Assembly (NCBI RefSeq): GCF_004362895.1
Contig: NZ_SNXI01000011.1
Coordinates: forward strand, 19,812-83,811
DNA from: Idiomarina aquatica
Lineage (GTDB): Bacteria > Pseudomonadota > Gammaproteobacteria > Enterobacterales > Alteromonadaceae
DNA: 64,000 nucleotides
Direction of reading: 5' to 3'
Below, piece by piece: positions 31,508 to 41,011 of the stretch. The notes beneath the pieces were generated by a model. It was not told where the DNA came from, did not search any database, and was given only the letters and a program-made list of their open reading frames with translations. A program made the position numbers and the translations under genes. Numbering within the stretch: position 1 is the stretch's first letter; every line of letters starts with the position of its first letter.

Positions 31508-31701
31508 AATATCACCTTCCAGTCAGTTACCTGCGAACTTAAGCACAATTAATTATATCGCACATTGTTTAATCATGCACCTACGCATGTATAAGTACCA
31601 AGTTCGGAATTGAAAAGTCCTTGTGATAGCGGTCTAGCTGTGCAGATAATACGTAAGACATAGTACTGATTATACAAGTAGTCGGAAACCGTGGAGGTTT
31701 T

Positions 31702-31983
31702 ATGAAAAACGAAATTGATTTTCGCCTGATTCTTGATGCGTACGAAAAAATTCATGAGCATGGTGAGGCAAAGCAGGGCCAGCACGTGTTAGACGGCATC
31801 ACTGCATTTACTGACCATGATGGCTACACGGTGTTTCTGGAAGGGCATGGTGTTAAGTTTCGGCTGGAATTTCATAACAAATATCATCTGGATTATGATA
31901 ACGGCACGCAATTAGATAACTTTATTCGAGCCCTTAAAAACATTTCTGAAGGTTATGAAACGCCCGGCAGAGAGCGTGGATGA
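31702..31983 (+). CDS. DUF3081 family protein
   Basis: 93 aa, cytoplasmic, no membrane segment. The pattern ILDAYEKIHEHGEAKQGQHVLDGI and DGYTVFLEGHGVKFRLEFHNKYHLDY is that of DUF3081, a small family of Vibrio, Shewanella and relatives with unknown role. GGAGG lies well placed before the ATG. It overlaps trhA by 4 nt. Confidence 0.8.
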   Translation: MKNEIDFRLILDAYEKIHEHGEAKQGQHVLDGITAFTDHDGYTVFLEGHGVKFRLEFHNKYHLDYDNGTQLDNFIRALKNISEGYETPGRERG

Positions 31984-32642
31984 GTAAAAAAGCCTATACC
32001 TTCCGGGAAGAAGTTGCGCATGCCCTTACGCATGGTATTGGGGCTGCGCTGAGTATTGCAGCACTATCGGTGATGGTTTGGTGGGCTTTAGCCTACGGCG
32101 ATGTTTGGCACGTCGTGTCCGCGAGCATTTATGGTGCCAGCCTTATCATTCTTTATACTGCTTCAACTCTTTACCATGCATTCCCGTGGCCGAGGCTAAA
32201 AGGATATTTTCAGCAGCTCGATCATGCTGCAATCTTTTTATTGATAGCAGGCACTTATACGCCCTTTGCGCTGATTAATTTGCGCGGTCCCTGGGGCTGG
32301 AGCCTGCTCGGCGTGGTGTGGGGTATCGCACTCATTGGCGTGGTAATTGAGCTGTTTGTAAAAGACGCGCCCAAATGGCTATCGTTGACCTTGTATCTGG
32401 GTATGGGATGGATGGCGTTGGTTGCCATTAAGCCAATGCTGGATAATGTCCAACTCGAAGGTTTGATGTTACTTCTGGCTGGCGGCCTGGCCTATACGCT
32501 GGGCGTGGTATTTTATGTTTGGAAGTCATTACCCTACCATCATGCTATCTGGCATTTGTTTGTCTTGGCCGGTAGCGTTTTTCACTTCTTTTCTATTTTT
32601 TATTACGTACTGCCGCAGCCTGAAATATTGGCGCTTGGATAA
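31980..32642 (+). CDS. trhA: Hemolysin III / TrhA family membrane protein (YqfA-like)
   Basis: Seven-helix membrane protein of the PAQR superfamily, 220 aa. The N-terminus EEVAHALTHGIGAALSIAA and the motifs STLYHAFPW, QLDHAAIFLLIAGTYTPF and HAIWHLFVLAGSVFHFFSI hold the conserved metal-binding Ser/His/Asp set. E. coli YqfA/TrhA is linked to membrane energetics. A bidirectional terminator follows. Confidence 0.92.
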   Translation: MSKKAYTFREEVAHALTHGIGAALSIAALSVMVWWALAYGDVWHVVSASIYGASLIILYTASTLYHAFPWPRLKGYFQQLDHAAIFLLIAGTYTPFALINLRGPWGWSLLGVVWGIALIGVVIELFVKDAPKWLSLTLYLGMGWMALVAIKPMLDNVQLEGLMLLLAGGLAYTLGVVFYVWKSLPYHHAIWHLFVLAGSVFHFFSIFYYVLPQPEILALG

Positions 32643-32672
32643 AAAAATACCCGCTCAATGGCGGGTATTTTT
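32643..32672. terminator. Bidirectional terminator between trhA and typA
   Basis: Stem ATACCCGC / GCGGGTAT with loop TCAATG, extended by an A run on the left and a T run on the right. It can terminate both convergent genes. Confidence 0.85.
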
Positions 32673-32690
32673 AGCTAAGCAGCGTGGCTG

Positions 32691-34529
32691 TTAAGCTTTA
32701 GGCTCACGGCCCGCGCGCTTACGTTCGTTTTCGGTTAACAAACGCTTACGAATGCGGATAGATTCAGGCGTAACCTCAACCAATTCGTCATCGTTAATAA
32801 ACTCTAACGCTTGCTCAAGTGTGTATTTAATTGGCGGGCTCAATGTTTGAGCGTCGTCAGTACCTGAAGCACGAACGTTGGTTAGCTGCTTACCTTTTAG
32901 ACAGTTAACGGTTAAGTCGTTAGAGCGGTTATGAATACCAATAACCTGGCCTTCATAAACTTCGTCACCGTGCGCTGCGAATAATTTACCGCGTTCTTGC
33001 AGGTTAAACAGTGCATAGGTCAGTGCTTTACCCTGTGCGTTAGAAATCAATACGCCGTTTACACGCTGGCCGATGGTACCGCCTTTATGCGGGCCGTAAT
33101 GGTCAAACGTGTGGTACATCAAACCAGTACCTGAGGTCAATGTCATGAACTCAGTCTGGAAACCAATCAAGCCACGGCTTGGTACTTCGAAATCGACGCG
33201 CACGCGGCCTTTGCCATCCGGAGTCATGTTGGTCATTTCGGCTTTACGCAAACCAAGCTTTTCCATAACCGCACCCTGGTGCTGTTCTTCGATGTCTACC
33301 GTCAATGACTCATACGGTTCCATTTTCTGGCCGTCTTCGTACTTGATGATAACTTCCGGGCGCGATACGGCTAATTCGAAGCCTTCACGACGCATGTTTT
33401 CGATTAATACGCCTAAGTGCAGCTCACCACGACCAGAGACACGGAATTTATCCGGGTTATCAGTTTCTTCAACACGCAATGCGACGTTATGGACTAGCTC
33501 TTGTTGCAAACGCTCAAGAATTTGACGAGAAGTAACGAATTTACCTTCTTTACCGGCAAATGGTGAGGTGTTGACCTGGAACGTCATGGTAACAGTCGGT
33601 TCGTCAACGCTTAGCGGCTTCATCGCTTCAGCAGCACCTACCGCACAAACGGTGTCTGAAATTTTAAGTTCACCCAAACCGGTTATGGCACAAATGTCGC
33701 CTGCATGAGCTGATTCTGCGTCAATGCGGTCAAGACCCAGGTAATTAAATACTTTACCGATTTTACCGCTACGCTCTTTGCCGTCAGCACCAACGATAGT
33801 AACCGGTTGGTTTACTTTAACGCTACCACGAGTTACACGACCAATACCGATAACGCCAAGGTAACTTGAATAATCAAGTTGAGAAATCTGCATCTGTAAG
33901 TCAGCGTCAGGATCTGCGTCCGGGTGGCTGACTTCGTTAACGATAGTTTCGAACAACGGCGTCATGTTTTCGCCAACCGTTTCTTCTTCACGAGTAGCCC
34001 AGCCATTCAGTGCCGAAGCGTAAACAACAGGAAAGTCTAACTGTTTGTCGGTTGCGCCTAAGTTATCAAACAAATCAAACACCTGATCCATCACCCAGTC
34101 AGGGCGAGCGCCGGGACGGTCGATTTTGTTGATGACAAGAATCGGGTTCAAACCGTGCTCAAACGCTTTCTGTGTAACGAAACGCGTTTGCGGCATAGGG
34201 CCGTCAACAGCGTCGACCACCAGCAATACGGAGTCAGCCATTGATAATACACGTTCTACTTCACCACCAAAGTCGGCGTGTCCCGGAGTATCCAGAATGT
34301 TGATGCGGTAGTCCTGCCAGTTAACGGCTGTATTTTTTGCCAAAATGGTGATGCCGCGTTCTTTTTCCAGATCGTTAGAGTCCATGATGCGCTCTTCGAG
34401 CTCACCACGACTTTCTAAGGTGCCAGATTGTTGAAGTAGTTTGTCGACCAGTGTGGTTTTGCCATGGTCTACGTGCGCAATAATCGCAATGTTGCGAAGT
34501 TTATTAATATCAAATGCCTGAGTTGTCAT
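32691..34529 (-). CDS. typA: Ribosome-associated GTPase TypA/BipA
   Basis: Translational GTPase needed for ribosome assembly at low temperature and stress responses, 612 aa. G1 is [16 protein letters not shown]3 is [15 protein letters not shown] and G4 is [12 protein letters not shown]. The EF-G-like domains and the TypA C-terminal region ([35 protein letters not shown]) are intact. It is divergent from glnA, as in E. coli. Confidence 0.98.
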   Translation of the reverse strand: MTTQAFDINKLRNIAIIAHVDHGKTTLVDKLLQQSGTLESRGELEERIMDSNDLEKERGITILAKNTAVNWQDYRINILDTPGHADFGGEVERVLSMADSVLLVVDAVDGPMPQTRFVTQKAFEHGLNPILVINKIDRPGARPDWVMDQVFDLFDNLGATDKQLDFPVVYASALNGWATREEETVGENMTPLFETIVNEVSHPDADPDADLQMQISQLDYSSYLGVIGIGRVTRGSVKVNQPVTIVGADGKERSGKIGKVFNYLGLDRIDAESAHAGDICAITGLGELKISDTVCAVGAAEAMKPLSVDEPTVTMTFQVNTSPFAGKEGKFVTSRQILERLQQELVHNVALRVEETDNPDKFRVSGRGELHLGVLIENMRREGFELAVSRPEVIIKYEDGQKMEPYESLTVDIEEQHQGAVMEKLGLRKAEMTNMTPDGKGRVRVDFEVPSRGLIGFQTEFMTLTSGTGLMYHTFDHYGPHKGGTIGQRVNGVLISNAQGKALTYALFNLQERGKLFAAHGDEVYEGQVIGIHNRSNDLTVNCLKGKQLTNVRASGTDDAQTLSPPIKYTLEQALEFINDDELVEVTPESIRIRKRLLTENERKRAGREPKA

Positions 34530-34669
34530 TAAGAAAGCCTGTGTTTGTCGGAGTAAACCCTGCCGACAGAGGGTTGATAAAAAAGAGCGGCGTATTCTAC
34601 CTGTTTAGTGACTAATTAAAAAGCCTTTGTTCGTTTTTTACTCAAAAGATTCATAAAGCAACATCAAGA

Positions 34670-34686
34670 TGCACCATTATGGTGTA
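34670..34686. promoter_or_regulatory. NtrC binding site 1 upstream of glnA
   Basis: TGCACCATTATGGTGTA matches the NtrC consensus TGCACCA-N3-TGGTGCA at all but one specified base. It lies about 85 nt upstream of the sigma-54 promoter, a normal enhancer position. Confidence 0.88.
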
Positions 34687-34689
34687 CAA

Positions 34690-34706
34690 TGCACTAATAT
34701 GGTGCG
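34690..34706. promoter_or_regulatory. NtrC binding site 2 upstream of glnA
   Basis: TGCACTAATATGGTGCG is a second NtrC-type palindrome, its centre 20 nt (two helical turns) from site 1. This geometry allows cooperative NtrC binding. Confidence 0.85.
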
Positions 34707-34769
34707 AAAGGTGTTGCTAGGCTTCCCTTCTAAAATCGTAACCTATTGAAATAAGTGAAATATTTATAT

Positions 34770-34784
34770 TGGCACGGCTGTTGC
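34770..34784 (+). promoter_or_regulatory. Sigma-54 promoter of glnA
   Basis: TGGCAC-5 nt-TTGC is a perfect -24/-12 sigma-54 element, 118 nt before the glnA ATG and downstream of two NtrC sites. The typA-glnA gap (34530-34902) thus holds a full nitrogen-control region. Confidence 0.92.
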
Positions 34785-34902
34785 TTAGTAAAACGTGTCG
34801 AGTCATTACAACAAAATTAATTGTGATCGAAACCGCTATTAACAGAGTTATCGATTACACTAGTTAAAAATAACTAATTTATTCATTCCGCTGGAGGAAA
34901 AC

Positions 34903-36312
34903 ATGTCAGCAAGCAAGATTTTCGATGCCATTAAAGAACACGACGTAAAATTCGTTGATTTGCGCTTTACCGATACCAAAGGTAAAGAGCAGCACGTCAC
35001 TATTCCGGTGTCGCAAATCGATGATGACTTCTTTGAAGAAGGTAAAATGTTTGACGGCTCATCGATTTCGGGTTGGAAAGGGATCAATGAGTCAGACATG
35101 GTATTGATGCCTGATTCAGATTCACTGGTACTGGACCCGTTTACTGACGAAATGACCCTGAACGTGCGTTGCGATATTCTGGAACCGGATACAATGCAAG
35201 GCTACAGCCGCGATCCACGTTCTATTGCTAAACGAGCAGAAGAATTTTTACAGTCATCAGGTATTGCTGACAACGCCTTTTTTGGTCCCGAACCGGAATT
35301 TTTCTTATTTAATGATGTGCGATTCCACACCGACATGAGCGGCTCGTTTTATAAAATAGATGCCGAAGAAGCCAAGTGGAATTCAGGTCGTGAATACTCT
35401 GAAGGTAACCTGGCACACCGCCCAGGTGTTAAAGGAGGCTATTTTCCGGTTCCTCCGGTAGATTCAGCACACGATATTCGCGGCACCATGTGTCTGGTTA
35501 TGGAAGACATGGGATTGGTGGTTGAAGCACACCACCATGAGGTTGCAACCGCAGGACAAAACGAAGTTGCTACTCAGTTTAACTCGTTGACTAAGAAAGC
35601 CGACGAAATTCAGGTTTACAAGTATGTTGTGCACAATGTAGCCCATAGCTATGGCATGACAGCGACCTTTATGCCGAAGCCATTGGTGGGTGATAATGGG
35701 TCCGGTATGCATGTGCACATGTCATTGCAAAAAGGTGGCGAAAACCTGTTTGCAGGTGACCAGTATGGTGGGTTAAGCGAAACTGCATTGTATTATATTG
35801 GTGGTATTATCAAACACGCACGTGCCATTAATGCGTTTACCAACCCATCGACCAACTCATACAAACGCTTAGTACCTGGTTTTGAAGCGCCGGTAATGTT
35901 GGCTTACTCTGCACGTAACCGTTCGGCTTCTATTCGTATACCGCTGGTTTCGAGTGCAAAAGCACGCCGCATTGAAGTACGCTTCCCTGATCCAAGCGCA
36001 AACCCATACTTATGCTTTACTGCGCTACTGATGGCAGGTCTTGATGGCATCCGCAATAAGATACACCCTGGCGATGCTATGGATAAAGATCTGTATAACC
36101 TGCCGGCCGAGGAAGCGCGCGATATTCCTACCGTGTGTCACTCTCTGGAGATGGCATTAGAAGCGCTGGACAAAGATCGTGACTTCTTAAAACAAGGCGG
36201 AGTAATGGATGACGATATGATCGACGCATACATTGATCTGAAATATAACGAAGTCGAGACACTGAAGAAAACAACGCACCCCGTTGAGTTTGATATGTAC
36301 TACAGCTGCTAA
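34903..36312 (+). CDS. glnA: Glutamine synthetase type I
   Basis: Assimilates ammonia into glutamine; dodecameric cytosolic enzyme, 469 aa. Metal and substrate motifs include [30 protein letters not shown] and NRSASIRIP. The adenylylation loop Tyr is in [13 protein letters not shown], so GlnE-type control is expected. GGAGG precedes the ATG by 6 nt. Transcribed from the sigma-54 promoter described above. Confidence 0.98.
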   Translation: MSASKIFDAIKEHDVKFVDLRFTDTKGKEQHVTIPVSQIDDDFFEEGKMFDGSSISGWKGINESDMVLMPDSDSLVLDPFTDEMTLNVRCDILEPDTMQGYSRDPRSIAKRAEEFLQSSGIADNAFFGPEPEFFLFNDVRFHTDMSGSFYKIDAEEAKWNSGREYSEGNLAHRPGVKGGYFPVPPVDSAHDIRGTMCLVMEDMGLVVEAHHHEVATAGQNEVATQFNSLTKKADEIQVYKYVVHNVAHSYGMTATFMPKPLVGDNGSGMHVHMSLQKGGENLFAGDQYGGLSETALYYIGGIIKHARAINAFTNPSTNSYKRLVPGFEAPVMLAYSARNRSASIRIPLVSSAKARRIEVRFPDPSANPYLCFTALLMAGLDGIRNKIHPGDAMDKDLYNLPAEEARDIPTVCHSLEMALEALDKDRDFLKQGGVMDDDMIDAYIDLKYNEVETLKKTTHPVEFDMYYSC

Positions 36313-36341
36313 TTTCTATTGCTAAGACTTTAGCAATTACT

Positions 36342-36366
36342 AAAAGGGAGCAAGGCTCCCTTTTTT
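36342..36366 (+). terminator. Terminator after glnA
   Basis: Stem AAAGGGAGC / GCTCCCTTT with a short AAG loop region, followed by a run of T. It lies 30 nt after the glnA stop, upstream of glnL. Confidence 0.85.
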
Positions 36367-36378
36367 AAGCAGAATACA

Positions 36379-36395
36379 TGCACTATATTGGTGCA
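36379..36395. promoter_or_regulatory. NtrC binding site upstream of glnL
   Basis: TGCACTATATTGGTGCA is a near-perfect NtrC palindrome located 19 nt before the glnL ATG. At this position phosphorylated NtrC probably represses the glnLG promoter, as in enterobacteria. Confidence 0.85.
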
Positions 36396-36413
36396 TCCAA
36401 CGTGAGTTAATTT

Positions 36414-37502
36414 ATGGCGGCGCTAAAAACACAACAGGCAACTATACTGGATGCTTTGCTGACAGCGGTCGTGGTGCTGGATGAACAACTGGTTATTCGA
36501 CAGGTCAATGCGGCAGCTGAATCGTTACTCGACCATAGTGCCCGTAGACTGTTAAACGAGCCCTTTGCCAGTAGTTATGTGTCTACCACATTAAGTTCGG
36601 ATTTACTAAAGAGTTGTTTACTCGACCAACAAACACTGGTTAATTCCGAAGCTGAATTGGTGTTGCATTCTGGGCATAAGATCACGGTTGAAGTGAGTAT
36701 CCAGTTTTGGCACGACGGCGCTGCCGATATGCCCCGTTTGTTGCTGGAATTGAGACAAGTTGATTTACAGCGTCAAATTTTGCGGGAAAACTCGCAACGG
36801 CAACAATTATTCGCAACACAAAGTTTGTTACGCGGCATGGCTCATGAAATTAAAAATCCTCTTGGCGGGCTGCGAGGGGCTGCACAATTGCTAGCGAGGC
36901 AATTACATGATGACGAGCTGTTGGAATATACCGACCTTATTATTGCTCAATCTGACCGACTACGTAATTTGATTGACCGGCTGTTGGGACCATCACGGAT
37001 TGACCAGCCAAAAACAGTTAACTTACACCAGGTAATCGAGCGTGTACTTCAGACGGTTAGCTACGAGTATGAGAAAACCTTGGTGTTAAAGCGTGACTAT
37101 GATCCTTCGTTGCCGCATTTGAGTGGCATAGAGGATGCGCTCGAGCAAGTGTTCTTAAATATCGTACAAAATGCAGCACAAGCCCTGGATGGCGACGGTG
37201 TTATTACCGTTAGAACCCGGGTCGAGCACCAATTAACGCTGTTTGGGCAACGCTACCGTCAGTGTGCGGTTATCAGTATTCACGACAATGGTCCGGGAAT
37301 ACCGGCCTCACTTCAGGGGCAAATATTCTATCCGATGGTGAGTGGACGACCCGCAGGTACCGGCCTTGGGTTGTCATTAGTGCATAGCCTAGTCCATCAG
37401 CACGGCGGCAAAATTGAGTTTAGCTCAGAGCCAGGCCATACCTGTTTCAACCTTTTCCTTCCTTACCGGCAGCCGGAGGCGTTTGCGCATGACGACCGCT
37501 AA
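36414..37502 (+). CDS. glnL: Nitrogen regulation sensor kinase NtrB
   Basis: Soluble histidine kinase/phosphatase that controls NtrC under PII signalling, 362 aa. PAS domain at about 8-115. The phosphorylated His144 is in GMAHEIKNPLGGLRGAAQ. ATPase motifs are VFLNIVQNAAQAL, IHDNGPGIP and GTGLGLSLVHSLV. It overlaps glnG by 14 nt. Confidence 0.96.
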   Translation: MAALKTQQATILDALLTAVVVLDEQLVIRQVNAAAESLLDHSARRLLNEPFASSYVSTTLSSDLLKSCLLDQQTLVNSEAELVLHSGHKITVEVSIQFWHDGAADMPRLLLELRQVDLQRQILRENSQRQQLFATQSLLRGMAHEIKNPLGGLRGAAQLLARQLHDDELLEYTDLIIAQSDRLRNLIDRLLGPSRIDQPKTVNLHQVIERVLQTVSYEYEKTLVLKRDYDPSLPHLSGIEDALEQVFLNIVQNAAQALDGDGVITVRTRVEHQLTLFGQRYRQCAVISIHDNGPGIPASLQGQIFYPMVSGRPAGTGLGLSLVHSLVHQHGGKIEFSSEPGHTCFNLFLPYRQPEAFAHDDR

Positions 37503-38886
37503 ACTATGGGTAATTGATGATGATCCTTCTATTCGCTGGGTGTTAGAGAAAACCTTTAACGATACCGAATTTCAGGTACGTTGCTTTAATGAGACTGAAC
37601 AGGTTTACAAAGCATTTGCAGAAGACGCGCCGGACGTATTGTTAAGTGATATTCGCATGCCGGGTGACGATGGACTGACGTTATTAAAAAAGATGACCAG
37701 GGAACGTCCTGACCTGCCGGTAGTTATCATGACAGCACACTCTGATCTTGATACCGCAGTAAATGTTTTTAAAGGCGGGGCGTTTGAATATCTGGCAAAG
37801 CCTTTTGACCTGGATGATGCCGTAGCAACCGTCAGGAAAGCATACCAGCAACGGCAAAGCCAACCTCAACTTACCGAAGTTCGACGCACGCCACCCACGC
37901 TGATTGGTGACTCGGCTTCGATGCAAGATGTTTTCCGCGTTATCGGTCGACTATCAAAGTCCAGTGTCAGCGTTTTGATTACCGGCGAGACCGGAACCGG
38001 TAAAGAGCTAATCGCAAACGCACTACATCAACACAGCCCAAGAGCGGAACATGCGTTTGTGGCGTTGAATATGGCAGCGATTCCGGCTGAACTTATCGAG
38101 TCCGAGTTATTTGGTCATGAAAAAGGCGCATTTACCGGCGCCGATAAACGTCGTGTCGGACGTTTTGAACAAGCTAACCACGGTACTCTTTTTTTAGATG
38201 AAATTGGCGACATGCCGTTACCTGTACAAACCCGCTTGTTGCGAGTTTTAGCCGAAGGGCAATTTTATCCAGTAGGTGCTCATCAGCCATTGAATGTCGA
38301 TGTAAGGGTCATAGCAGCAACGCACAAAAACTTAGAGCAGGCCGTCACTCGTGGCGAATTTCGAGAAGACTTATTTCATCGGCTAAATGTTATTCAGTTG
38401 AAACTGCCCGCATTACGAGAGCGCACCGAAGATATACCACAACTTGCAGATTACTTTTTACAACGCTCAGCGCAAGAGCTAGCGGTAAACACCAAACAAC
38501 TGAGTGACGATGCGGTAGCTGCGCTGTGCAGGTACAACTGGCCTGGTAACGTCAGGCAGTTAGAGAATGTCTGCCGTTGGCTAACTGTAATGGCGCCAGG
38601 ACAGGCTGTTCAGACACATGAATTACCGGATGAACTACAACAGAAAAATGAACCTGACGTTAGTTTAGAGGTCAATGAAGCAGCTAGCTGGGGCGACACC
38701 ATTGACGCAGAACTGCGTCGACGTGTTCATCAACACGACGTGTTAACCGCGTTAAATGAAGAACTAGAGCGCCGCGCACTCCGATTTGCTCTTGAGCGTT
38801 TCGGCGGCCATAAACAAAAAGCAGCGCGCTGGTTAGGTTGGGGACGCAATACCTTAACCCGTAAAACCAAGCTATTATTAAAGTAA
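37489..38886 (+). CDS. glnG: Nitrogen regulator NtrC (sigma-54 activator)
   Basis: Response regulator and AAA+ activator of sigma-54 promoters, 465 aa from the ATG at 37489. Receiver Asp54 is in LLSDIRMPGDDG. Walker A is GETGTGKELIA, the sigma-54 contact loop GAFTGA and Walker B GTLFLDEIGDMP. The C-terminal Fis-type helix-turn-helix has HKQKAARWLGWGRNTLTRK. A longer open frame begins inside glnL but the receiver domain starts here. Its stop codon lies within a CpxR box. Confidence 0.97.
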   Translation: MTTAKLWVIDDDPSIRWVLEKTFNDTEFQVRCFNETEQVYKAFAEDAPDVLLSDIRMPGDDGLTLLKKMTRERPDLPVVIMTAHSDLDTAVNVFKGGAFEYLAKPFDLDDAVATVRKAYQQRQSQPQLTEVRRTPPTLIGDSASMQDVFRVIGRLSKSSVSVLITGETGTGKELIANALHQHSPRAEHAFVALNMAAIPAELIESELFGHEKGAFTGADKRRVGRFEQANHGTLFLDEIGDMPLPVQTRLLRVLAEGQFYPVGAHQPLNVDVRVIAATHKNLEQAVTRGEFREDLFHRLNVIQLKLPALRERTEDIPQLADYFLQRSAQELAVNTKQLSDDAVAALCRYNWPGNVRQLENVCRWLTVMAPGQAVQTHELPDELQQKNEPDVSLEVNEAASWGDTIDAELRRRVHQHDVLTALNEELERRALRFALERFGGHKQKAARWLGWGRNTLTRKTKLLLK

Positions 38887-38898
38887 ATCTTTTGTAAA
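38883..38898 (+). promoter_or_regulatory. CpxR box upstream of cpxR
   Basis: GTAAA-6 nt-GTAAA, with repeats 11 nt apart, fits the CpxR consensus of tandem GTAAA motifs one helical turn apart. It overlaps the glnG stop codon and precedes cpxR by 67 nt, suggesting autoregulation. Confidence 0.65.
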
Positions 38899-38965
38899 AG
38901 GCATCGCCCTGTGCCGCTGGTTTATAGAAGATAGGGTAGATGTCATGCAACTGAGAAGGCAAACA

Positions 38966-39643
38966 ATGCATTCTGTATTACTGATTGACGATGATCATGA
39001 AATGTCGGCGATGCTGACGGAGTTATTCAAGCGAGAGTCTGTTGAGCTTACTGTCGTTGATGACGGTGTAAAAGGTCTGGACGCTGCCTTAAATGGCGAT
39101 TTCGAGTTGATCCTGCTCGACGTCATGTTGCCCGGCATAGATGGTATGCAGCTACTACAGCGATTGCGGCAGCAGCATCGAGATACTGCAGTATTGATGT
39201 TAACGGCGCGTGGCGATGACGATGACCGGGTAATGGGGCTTGAGCTAGGTGCTGATGACTATTTACCCAAGCCATTTAATCCGCGTGAACTTATTGCACG
39301 GGTTCGCGCGTTGTTGCGCAGAACACCTAACACCACCATGCAATCGGAGAAGCTAGTCGCTAGCGGCTTTGAACTTGATCCGGCCAAAGCTGAAGTGAGC
39401 TGTGACGGCCAGGCGCTGGTCATTACACCAACCGAATTTGATATTTTGCGCTGTTTGATGCAGCAAGCGGGACAAATGGTGAGTAAAGATCAACTATCGG
39501 TAGCTGCGCTGGGGCGCAAAATGGGCCCGTTTGACCGCAGCCTGGATGTACATATCAGTAATATTCGCAAGAAACTTCCCAGCCGGCCTGAGCGCATACA
39601 GACCGTGCGCGGCCGAGGTTACCGTCTGACCGCGCAGGCATGA
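38966..39643 (+). CDS. cpxR: CpxR-like response regulator (OmpR family)
   Basis: 225 aa. Receiver domain with acidic pocket DDDHEM and Asp52 in LLDVMLPGIDG. The OmpR-type winged helix (about 130-225) contains ITPTEFDILRCLM, SLDVHISNIRKKL and IQTVRGRGYRL. I chose the ATG at 38966, which has AGAAGG 7 nt upstream, over a start 21 nt earlier. It overlaps cpxA by 4 nt. Envelope-stress control is inferred from similarity and from the CpxR box. Confidence 0.87.
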   Translation: MHSVLLIDDDHEMSAMLTELFKRESVELTVVDDGVKGLDAALNGDFELILLDVMLPGIDGMQLLQRLRQQHRDTAVLMLTARGDDDDRVMGLELGADDYLPKPFNPRELIARVRALLRRTPNTTMQSEKLVASGFELDPAKAEVSCDGQALVITPTEFDILRCLMQQAGQMVSKDQLSVAALGRKMGPFDRSLDVHISNIRKKLPSRPERIQTVRGRGYRLTAQA

Positions 39644-40995
39644 TCTCCAACAGTAGTCGCCGCAAAAGTCGTTGGTACCAGTCGCTGACATTGCGACTGC
39701 TGTTATTGTTTTGGGCATTATTATTTGTTACCGCAAGCAGTGGCTACTTTCTCGCTGTGTGGAATCGAGCAACGCCCGAACCACAGCCTGTGGCCGAGCC
39801 GATAAAACGAACGATTGCTCCGCTTTTACAAGACCCTGTTACCTTTCTGAGTTTAGAACCTGGCCGGTTAATTGCCGGTAATTATCGTGTTGCTGCACGC
39901 GTATCGGCCGCCGGGCAGCAGAAATTAATGCTGGATGAATACCTTGGTGAGCAACATCGGCGTACGCTGTTGCGATTTCTGAATTATGAGCAAACGATGC
40001 AGATGCCGTTAGCTGACCGGTTGTTGATTGGCCCATTCGAGTTAAATGGTAATAAAGTACTGGTAACGCGGCCACTGCAGGCTGCTGAATGGCAAGATCA
40101 GGCTCAAGCCGAACGAGAGCTGACACAAGCCCGAACATGGGCCATCGTGTCCGGTAGTTTTGTTATCGCTATTCTGTTGGGGGTATGGCTGATACGCCCA
40201 ATTCGCCGGCTAAGTTCTGCAACCCGCGAAATAGCAGCAGGTAGCGCTGAACCTAACCTTGCTAAGTTGCCAAATCGGCGCGACGAAATTGGTGACTTAG
40301 CAAGGTCTCTTGCACAAACCGCGCGTGATCTAGCGGTCTCACGTGACGCACAACGACGGTTGCTCAGCGATGTTTCGCATGAGTTACGTTCGCCAATGGC
40401 ACGTATGCAAGTAGCACTGGATCTAACCGATGCCAGCGAAGATGATGCGCATATTCAGCAGTTACGCAGAGATACCGAGCGACTTAATCTAATTATTGAA
40501 CGAATTCTGTCACTTTCTAAATTAGAAAACGGATTGGTGAACCTGAATAAAGAAGCAGTTGATACGGGTCAACTTGTTGCGCGTTTGATTGATGATATTC
40601 AATATGCTGACGCGGCTTTAGGACAACGCTTAGAGCAACAGCATGCGCAGTGGCCGGAGCTCCAATCTGACGAAGAGCTGTTACGCATGATAATCGAAAA
40701 TATCGTTCGCAACGCGCTTCATTATACCGATGGTACTGTCGAACTCGGCTATAGCCTGAGTGATAATCAACACCGAATTAGCATTCGTGACCACGGGCCT
40801 GGTGTCGACGACGACTTATTAGCGAAATTGTTTGAGCCGTTTTATCGTGGTGACCCTTCACGAAAACATAAAGCAGGGGTGGGCTTGGGATTGGCGCTGA
40901 GTCAGCGCGCTGCCGTGGTGTTGGGCGGCACCTTATCAGCTTCTAATCACCCTGATGGGGGGCTGGAAGTTGTGTTAACATTGCCTCAAGATTAA
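39640..40995 (+). CDS. cpxA: CpxA-like sensor histidine kinase
   Basis: Inner-membrane sensor kinase, 451 aa. Membrane helices at about 16-40 and 166-186 flank a periplasmic domain. HAMP follows (about 187-240). The phosphorylated His247 lies in SDVSHELRSPMARMQ, a CpxA-like H box. ATPase motifs are ENIVRNALHYT, IRDHGPGVDDD and GVGLGLALSQRAA. Partner of the adjacent CpxR-like regulator. Confidence 0.87.
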   Translation: MISNSSRRKSRWYQSLTLRLLLLFWALLFVTASSGYFLAVWNRATPEPQPVAEPIKRTIAPLLQDPVTFLSLEPGRLIAGNYRVAARVSAAGQQKLMLDEYLGEQHRRTLLRFLNYEQTMQMPLADRLLIGPFELNGNKVLVTRPLQAAEWQDQAQAERELTQARTWAIVSGSFVIAILLGVWLIRPIRRLSSATREIAAGSAEPNLAKLPNRRDEIGDLARSLAQTARDLAVSRDAQRRLLSDVSHELRSPMARMQVALDLTDASEDDAHIQQLRRDTERLNLIIERILSLSKLENGLVNLNKEAVDTGQLVARLIDDIQYADAALGQRLEQQHAQWPELQSDEELLRMIIENIVRNALHYTDGTVELGYSLSDNQHRISIRDHGPGVDDDLLAKLFEPFYRGDPSRKHKAGVGLGLALSQRAAVVLGGTLSASNHPDGGLEVVLTLPQD

Positions 40996-41011
40996 CGACA
41001 CCAAGCAGCAC

